Of a DNA stretch of 9,359 nucleotides, positions 6,801 through 9,359 are shown in pieces. The notes under the pieces were generated by a model. That model was not told where the DNA came from. It searched no databases and saw nothing but the letters and a program-made list of their open reading frames with translations. Source of the stretch: Deltaproteobacteria bacterium RIFOXYA12_FULL_61_11. Its GTDB lineage: Bacteria > Bdellovibrionota_F > JAHFAK01 > YA12-FULL-61-11. The stretch is from contig MGSU01000102.1 in assembly GCA_001799195.1 (NCBI GenBank), positions 1 to 9,359 on the forward strand, read 5' to 3'. Position 1 is the stretch's first letter. Each line of letters opens with the position of its first letter. The translations under genes and the position numbers were made by a program.

Positions 6801-9359
6801 GGCAGGTCCTGGAGGTATGTGGTTGAGGTCGCTGGGCCGAGGTACTGGTAGAGCGTGGGGGTGAAAGCAGGGTCGGCGGCGAGTTCGAGGACATAGCTGA
6901 CCGCGCCGGAGCAGATCGGCCAGGAGAAGGTCGGGGTGGGGTCGTTGAGCCTGGCCGGAGGTGTCGGCAGGAAGCAATTCGGACCGGTGGAGTCGAAGAG
7001 GAAGGTTCGCAGCGAGGCCGGACCCGCGTTGTCGAGGCCGTCGTAACCGACGAGGGCCACCGAGTAGCTCGTGTCGGCCGATAGGTCCACGGGGAGGACC
7101 GCCGAGGTGCCGGTCAGGCCCGTGAACTGGTGGATGAGCGTCCCGGCGGTAGTGGTGACGGTCAGGTCGTAGCTCGTCGCGCAGGCGTTCCAGGAAAAGG
7201 TCGGCCGGGGGACGTTGGTCGGTGAATTCGGCGCGTTGAGCGCGCAGCTCGGTCCGGTGCGGTCCAGCTCGTAGACTTGGGTGTTCCACGTTCCGTCATT
7301 GCCGAGGTTGTCGTAGCCGCGCAGGCGCGCGTAATACGTTCCGTCTCGCGGCAGAGGGGAGGCGAGGGGCGATGAGGTGGAGGTGAGGGTGTTATACTGC
7401 AGGATGGTCGTGAAATCGGCGTCGGCGGCGACCTCGAACTGGTACCACGCGGCGCAGGCGTTCCACGTGAAGGTCGGGAGGACCTCCCTCGAGGGGGTCG
7501 GGAGTGGGTCGAGCACGCACACCGGACCGTGGAGCTGCAAGACGAAGCTCTGCTGGCTCCAGGCGCCGACATTGCCGGCTAGGTCCTTGCCGCGCAGGCG
7601 TAAGTAGTATTCGCCGTCGAGGGTCAGGGGATCATTTTCCAGGCTGAGGTTGGTCGAGAGCGTATCGGCCCAGAAGTGGACGATGGAGGCTGGCGCGAAG
7701 AACGGGTCGCTGGCCAACTCGACGTCATAGAGGTCGGCACAGGCATTGAAGGTGAAGATCGGGCGGTCGTTGTTGGTCGGTGACACCAAGGGCGGCAAGG
7801 AACAGACCGGCGGAGTGAGGTCGATGGTCAGGGGCTGCAGGGACCAGGTGCTGGCGTTGCCGGCCAGGTCGAAGCCTCGCAACCTCACCCATAGCTCGCC
7901 CTCGGGCAGGGGTTCGGTCGTGGGCACGGAGAAGGACGTACCGATGAGTGGCTGATAGGTTCGCAGCACGGTGGTGAAGAGCTCGTCGCTGCCGAGCTGC
8001 AGCTCATAGTGGTCGGCGCATGCGTTCCAGTGCAGAGTCGGGGTCCGGAGGAGGCTCGGCGAGGCCGGGGGCACGAGCGCGCAGGTCGGCGCGGAGGTGT
8101 CCAGGACGAGGACGATGGTCACGGGCGACGAGGCATTGCCCAGGCTGTCGTAGGCCACGAGTTCGTATTCATTGGTGCCGGGAGCCAACGCAGCGGAGCC
8201 GGCCCAGCGTTGTTCGGAGGCGCAGCGGTTGTCGAGACCGGCGGCGCTGCCGTTGAGTTCGAGCAGGGCCGTTTCTGGGGAGCAGACCCCGGCGAGTTGC
8301 ACCGTGGGCATGGCGGTCTGGAAAGGAGTTGTGCCCGGCGGATTGGTGACCACGGGCGAGGCCGGCCCGGTCCGGTCCACGGTCCAGCGATAGCTCGGGT
8401 CGAGCGAGGTCAGGTTCCCGGCTGGGTCCTCGAGGCGCAACTCGAAGCTGTGCTCGCCCTCGCCGAGGCCCGGGAAGAGTTGCGAGGCTTGACAGGGCAG
8501 GAAGGGTAGATCGTCGATGCGGCAGGTCGCGAGGACGCTCTCGTCGGAACGATAGGTGAACAGCGCGGAGGTCTCGCGCGTCCTTTCCGCGGGAGCAGCA
8601 GCTAGGTCCAGGGACGGAGCCTGGGTATCGAGGATCACCTCGGCGCGACGTTGCACGCTGTGGCCTCCTTCGAAGCGGAATTCGCCGAGCACGGTATGAG
8701 GTCCGTCAGGAGCCGCGCCCAGGTCGACGACCGCGGACGTAGCGAAGGGTTGCCAGGCAGCAGGGCCGAGCAGGTCGGCGGAGGCAGCGAGACGCATCTC
8801 GGTCACCGGGTATCGGGCCTCGATTACTGCCTCGACCTGGTAGTGATTAACATACCCCCCCCGCGTGACGAGAGAGAGGGTGACCAGGTCATCAGGCGGC
8901 GGGACGAGCGTACAAGTAACAGTTTTTTGGGTTATTTTTTGGGGGATACCGGCATCGCGGACCGCGAGTTCGAAGTTCAGGGTTGTACCCGGGCTCTCGT
9001 CGAACGGGCTGAACAGGAGATGGTCCCGGGACCGTTCGGCAAAAGTGGGCAGACCCTCGACCTCAGCCAGGAGGTAATCGCCGTCCGGGTCCGAGGCCTG
9101 CAGGGGGAGTTGACTGACCACGCCGACCGGCAGCTCGCAGCGTTCGGGAGTGGCGATGACCGGCGGTCGGTTTTCCTTTGTGACCAGGTCGATGCGCTCG
9201 GGGAAGAAGACCATGGGCACGTCGTCGAGGGTGAGTTGGTAGAATTGTCCGGCCTGGCCGCTGACGAGCACGAGGCGCACGGCCAGCGCTGAGAATTGGC
9301 CGCGCAGGCTGCAATAGACGGTCATTTCGTCCTCGCCCAGACCGGCGGGGATGCAGCGT
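803..9359 (-). CDS. Giant secreted/surface modular protein: Ig-like domains, 21 FnIII-like modules, CARDB-like domain and C-terminal propeller (5' end beyond the window)
   Basis: The frame is open without a stop from the right edge to TGA at 803-805, giving 2,851 visible residues. An ATG at 9325 is not taken as the start: the frame continues upstream (RCIPAGLGEDE) with no stop before the edge, and no ribosome binding site is evident. Residue numbers here count that Met as 1. The order is: beta-rich stretch (1-52), cadherin/Ig-like (53-144), unnamed beta-sandwich (145-232), two-Cys Ig-like (233-316), Big-type Ig-like (317-408), 21 FnIII-like modules (409-2342), CARDB-like (2343-2453) and seven blade-like repeats (2456-2840). 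No membrane segment, LPXTG motif or other C-terminal sorting signal is visible; the protein simply ends VEGYNTP. Any signal peptide would be off the window. It is Lys-poor (18 Lys in 2,840 residues) and rich in paired Cys, as expected for an oxidising extracellular setting. A surface or secreted adhesin or stalk is the likely role, but that is inference; I do not recognise a named family for the whole protein. Confidence 0.96.
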   Translation of the reverse strand, partial: RCIPAGLGEDEMTVYCSLRGQFSALAVRLVLVSGQAGQFYQLTLDDVPMVFFPERIDLVTKENRPPVIATPERCELPVGVVSQLPLQASDPDGDYLLAEVEGLPTFAERSRDHLLFSPFDESPGTTLNFELAVRDAGIPQKITQKTVTCTLVPPPDDLVTLSLVTRGGYVNHYQVEAVIEARYPVTEMRLAASADLLGPAAWQPFATSAVVDLGAAPDGPHTVLGEFRFEGGHSVQRRAEVILDTQAPSLDLAAAPAERTRETSALFTYRSDESVLATCRIDDLPFLPCQASQLFPGLGEGEHSFELRLEDPAGNLTSLDPSYRWTVDRTGPASPVVTNPPGTTPFQTAMPTVQLAGVCSPETALLELNGSAAGLDNRCASEQRWAGSAALAPGTNEYELVAYDSLGNASSPVTIVLVLDTSAPTCALVPPASPSLLRTPTLHWNACADHYELQLGSDELFTTVLRTYQPLIGTSFSVPTTEPLPEGELWVRLRGFDLAGNASTWSLQPLTIDLTPPVCSLPPLVSPTNNDRPIFTFNACADLYDVELASDPFFAPASIVHFWADTLSTNLSLENDPLTLDGEYYLRLRGKDLAGNVGAWSQQSFVLQLHGPVCVLDPLPTPSREVLPTFTWNACAAWYQFEVAADADFTTILQYNTLTSTSSPLASPLPRDGTYYARLRGYDNLGNDGTWNTQVYELDRTGPSCALNAPNSPTNVPRPTFSWNACATSYDLTVTTTAGTLIHQFTGLTGTSAVLPVDLSADTSYSVALVGYDGLDNAGPASLRTFLFDSTGPNCFLPTPPARLNDPTPTFSWPICSGAVSYVLELAADPAFTPTLYQYLGPATSTTYLQDLPQDGPYYVRLAGLDSLGNRGTEDVHAFELDRIGPTCTLVPPLSPNAEAQPTFAWNDCGEVSYQLQLLGPTSNLLFDLPGLAGTSYPSGLTLTEEGIYTVRLRGNDGLNNGPWDSRQFSLDLTGPTCALPAQTSPTNEATPIINWTTCSGASEYELEVRLGGTPEHTVSNLTTTTYPLPPLAEGDYTVHLAGVDELGNRGPFAVLPLSIDLTPPTCTVASFATPTRDDTPSFAWNACGVRYELLLLDHLGGEVINEPGLISTSYQVVNSLPDGTYELRMRGFDQAGNPSPWDSVPLEVDTTGPMVAFNVLPSSPGNDQEPVFGWTSVDADVYEITFFGPGGGLLQQESGSPATSYTSPTLTQDGEYRLEITGIDLLGNLGATKTAYYELDRTGPNCLLTQPTTPTNLATPTFIWTTCGDSYDFELTGPGYSHQVFGTAATPYDLPPVNALTVDGSYTARVRGYDQYGNPGEWSSKAFNFDSTGPICILDQPVSPTNNPRPTLTWGTCGAASYKVTVFSDPARQNLLQESPLGLIARTYTLGEDLPDGPAYLRLVGFDSLDNPGLPSERDISVDTNGATNCLLTAYPMGSTNDRTPSFSWENAGAGITYHFFVDNNPDYSSTEYFQQETTLDATIPPGEALALDGTYHVKLTCTDGLNPVDAPEITFTLDTLAPTYLLATLLSPSNDPTPTPAWSGTADFYDLEVRDTLGAIVYSVDGLTGTQHELQSDLPGDGTYTVLLTGRDLAGNVGTPVQQTYQLLSVGPSCVLYSLPSPTADATPDFSWPVCTEAVEYRLSVLDHGGATVLGPQSLTGPATTSYTFLNTLPGDGPYTAVLAGKNALGIWGPDSTISFALDTMGPDCALNPVTPNPGNDNTPSLSWTCTGGASTYDLRATSTPPGNGFSLTGLTGTSHTTVALPDGLYTFELRGVDSLGNPGPWAAQPYTLDTVAPTCSLYDPTPGTRIADATPTLRWTGVAWHYDLVLDDAPDYLSPAFAQYDLTSLTATVGSPLIPDGPWYDRLSCRDEAGNAGQRQSDFVLDTTGPTCGLGSQPTATNDRNPTFTWQPCGGDTVEYLFQVASDSSFTMIVYQQQDAATTATVAPDLADGLYYYRLAGLDDLDNQGPYANRQIRVDTMPPNCTFAAFTSPSTETLPTFSWSGCSDAVSYDVELRNPANTLIKHLDATAATSFMPDSPLTEGVWTVRLRGYDALGNVQLSWNEKPYEVDLTGPTCAMDAPTTPTGDVTPAFTWLACAASYLVEIATDSGFTSVIYTEADADPSSTGLSVNDPGLPGEGTYYLRFAGLDSLGNRGAWDLHQFALQTTGPTCVLDLPLSPFTQEPSLTFTWKSCGADHYQFTLDDEASFTPPHQFDDSSLGGAVTSQNVAVGPDGSYSARLIGYDALGNPGPASTVQVTLDRQAPECVWVATPPDPTTNPEVTYGWNCGESLRSSDCHLTPVGADPLYYHCTSPFTSTPTTPARDYRFHLRTVDQAGNEAVLTHDLTVTSNLAVVDASCDLDRGAGGRPIACTVLIENDGLADYLPGTNCQIRINGELLDDCVLPDVYHGTQVTVTCDEGTIPGWLGEGEYTLQASVNADLSRPETSTADNQSAPRTFTVLDTYIQFYGAEGGQYQATALLQRSDGLLALLGTSNENDPSGDVVLYLLNRDGTLLEEQFYDNGEEQAEALTELYGPTPDLALLSTFGDLSLHINPMEIQLRRVDQSGDPSWSQTNNQSGKQVVGCGVHETDNGTLVVVGAVRETNGTSLFTVLYNSTTGALMSGGTERSVTGGYLSACESTSLHSTDPGTILAVTTNNYSSYQSQAWRIEDNGTSILAPLTISATYPENFKATDGLLFSADYSDMLLTGSWWNSPPTQLWVRRTTSPNGPWEHTYGGTGYDSGVALVHHDPDDPETEVFVVAGTYDRTSGPELGPAGWLLWLDPADGAIRLERTYEQPGKAINSKDLVAYDRGGYLLLGHAKDTTLDYTQIVLIKTDQDGYVEGYNTP
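806..1960 (-). other. C-terminal seven-blade beta-propeller-like domain of the giant protein
   Basis: Residues 2456-2840 hold seven degenerate repeats of about 47-56 residues, starting near 2466, 2516, 2572, 2624, 2681, 2732 and 2790. Each has a G-x-L-x-x-x-G-x strand, a charged or Ser/Asn-rich loop, a hydrophobic strand and a D-x-x-G turn. Clear examples are DGLLALLGTS then LLNRDGTLLE, GTLVVVGAV, and the last, GGYLLLGHAKDTTLDYTQIV then IKTDQDGY. The same pattern is seen in bacterial secreted propellers with DGG-Y-x-x-x-G-x-T blades. Seven is a common propeller number and the last blade ends exactly at the stop. Cys2577 and Cys2630, in the third and fourth repeats, could form one bridge. A terminal binding head is a reasonable inference; no ligand can be named. 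Confidence 0.6.
1967..2299 (-). other. CARDB-like, Cys-rich domain of the giant protein
   Basis: Residues 2343-2453 run from NLAVVDASCD through CTVLIENDGLADYLPG, CQIRINGELLDDC, VTVTC and LGEGEYTLQASVNAD to ETSTADNQS. The vN-x-G strand, the Y-x-L-x-A-x-V-D strand and the E-T-x-x-x-DN end are the hallmark of CARDB/APHP-type Ig-like adhesion domains. It has five Cys (2351, 2364, 2382, 2394 and 2409), unusual for CARDB. The odd number implies a free Cys or pairing with a neighbour. Confidence 0.65.
2300..8101 (-). repeat. Array of 21 tandem FnIII-like two-Cys modules (about 92 residues, 276 bp each)
   Basis: Residues 409-2342 repeat one pattern. It has a D-x-T-G-P-x-C linker, S-P-T-N-D, P-T-F-x-W-x-x-C, Y-x-L-x-V, a T-S-Y turn, D-G-x-Y-x-x-R-L-x-G and D-x-L-G-N-x-G-x-W, then the next linker. 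This matches the FnIII-type strand order. The first-Cys positions are 415, 508, 603, 694, 784, 877, 967, 1056, (1145), 1236, 1326, 1420, (1515), 1605, 1700, 1791, 1884, 1977, 2069, 2164 and 2259; brackets mark modules with another residue there. Spacing stays within 89-95 residues, mean 92.2. By eye the modules are well diverged, with no long identical DNA stretches, so the array looks old rather than freshly expanded. The last module (from about 2253) is the most divergent, with four Cys. A rigid extended spacer or stalk is the natural inference. Confidence 0.9.
8102..8377 (-). other. Big-type Ig-like domain of the giant protein, preceding the module array
   Basis: Residues 317-408 contain PTVQLAGVCSPETALLELNG, LAPGTNEYELVAYDSLGNAS and VTIVLVLD. 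This follows the strand order of bacterial Big-type domains (T-V-L-x-G, then V-x-V-N-G, then L-x-x-G-x-N, then D-x-x-GN). Two Cys (in AGVC and NRCAS) may pair. It directly abuts the first FnIII-like module. Confidence 0.6.
8378..8629 (-). other. Two-Cys bacterial Ig-like domain of the giant protein
   Basis: Residues 233-316 fit a well-known bacterial Ig-like pattern: linker DTQAPS, strand SALFTYRSDES, then ATCRIDDLPFLPC, a GLGEGEHSFELRLEDPAGN turn and the closing YRWTVDRTGP. The two Cys in the CRIDD/FLPC segment are a known feature of that domain type and are placed differently from those of the 21 later modules. Confidence 0.7.
8630..8893 (-). other. Unnamed beta-sandwich domain of the giant protein
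   Basis: Residues 145-232 alternate hydrophobic and polar residues as in a beta-sandwich and have no Cys. The stretch VEAVIEARYPVTEMRLAAS, a PDGPHTVLGEF turn and the closing ILDTQAP linker resemble a Big-type Ig-like fold that describes a variation followed by its sum. I cannot assign a family. The first strand is encoded across a G8 run. Confidence 0.45.
8855..8945. repeat. Homopolymer cluster inside the giant gene (C8, T6, T6, G5)
   Basis: The plus strand has C8 at 8855-8862, T6 at 8923-8928, T6 at 8935-8940 and G5 at 8941-8945. A 9-bp direct repeat TTTTTTGGG sits at 8923-8931 and 8935-8943, with period 12. In the coding strand these are G8 (Arg-Gly-Gly) and two AAAAAA tracts encoding PQKITQK. 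They stand out in a gene otherwise poor in AAA codons. Confidence 0.7.
8894..9169 (-). other. Cadherin-like/Ig-like (He-PIG type) domain of the giant protein
   Basis: Residues 53-144 begin with NRPPVIATPER and continue to LQASDPDGDYLLAEVEG, then a beta-rich tail ending in VTCTLVPPP. The A-x-DPDGD motif followed by a hydrophobic strand is the hallmark of bacterial cadherin-like and putative Ig (He-PIG) domains, where the Asp residues commonly bind calcium. Cys63 and Cys138 lie at the two ends of the domain and could pair. The last strand is encoded by unusual homopolymer tracts. Confidence 0.65.

Noticed and set aside
2300-8101. CRISPR array or DNA satellite as explanation for the 276-bp period
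   Set aside because: The period is in the protein; DNA copies are diverged and have no spacer-repeat structure.
8923-8945. Programmed -1 frameshift site at the A6 tracts
   Set aside because: Neither A6 tract fits the X-XXY-YYZ heptamer in the zero frame, and the zero frame is the long one, so no frameshift is needed.
9323-9325. ATG at 9325 as the true start of the giant gene
   Set aside because: The frame stays open to the window edge with protein-like sequence, and the residues after this Met are not a signal peptide but continue a beta-rich domain.

Overview
The window is a high-GC bacterial segment with two genes, both on the minus strand. The larger is one uninterrupted reading frame that fills about 91% of the window (803 to the right edge). 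It encodes a giant, modular, evidently extracellular protein of which 2,851 residues are visible; its N-terminus lies beyond the right edge. Downstream of it, after a 264-base gap (539-802), begins a tRNA-dihydrouridine synthase (dus) that runs off the left edge. I see no tRNA, rRNA, CRISPR array, insertion sequence or phage gene.

In transcription order (right to left) the giant protein contains: a short beta-rich stretch; a cadherin-like/Ig-like domain (8894-9169); a beta-sandwich I cannot name (8630-8893); an Ig-like domain of the known two-Cys bacterial type (8378-8629); a further Big-type Ig-like domain (8102-8377); 21 tandem FnIII-like modules of about 92 residues (2300-8101); a Cys-rich CARDB-like domain (1967-2299); and a C-terminal stretch of seven propeller-blade-like repeats (806-1960). 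The most notable property is a cysteine rule. Seventeen of the 21 modules carry a pair of Cys about 21 residues apart. Two modules lost both. The two that lost only the second Cys each gained a new one at the same alternative site, in the strand before the D-x-x-GN turn. This pattern strongly suggests one disulfide per module and is the best lead in the window.

The gap between the genes holds two GC-rich hairpins, a 9-bp inverted repeat enclosing them, and a candidate dus promoter with a perfect TTGACA box. This suggests that dus is transcribed separately from the giant gene.

The organism cannot be fixed from this window. The Dus N-terminal half (GKPDLMVTEFV, GCPDR, KQGAGAAL and SVKTR blocks) reminds me of the Dus branch common in Patescibacteria and some other uncultured lineages, but that is recollection, not a search. 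The standard stop TGA ends the giant frame. The giant protein's likely place is the cell surface or outside the cell, as an adhesin or stalk-like protein. The sequence does not show how it is exported or anchored, and I see no multi-gene system here.
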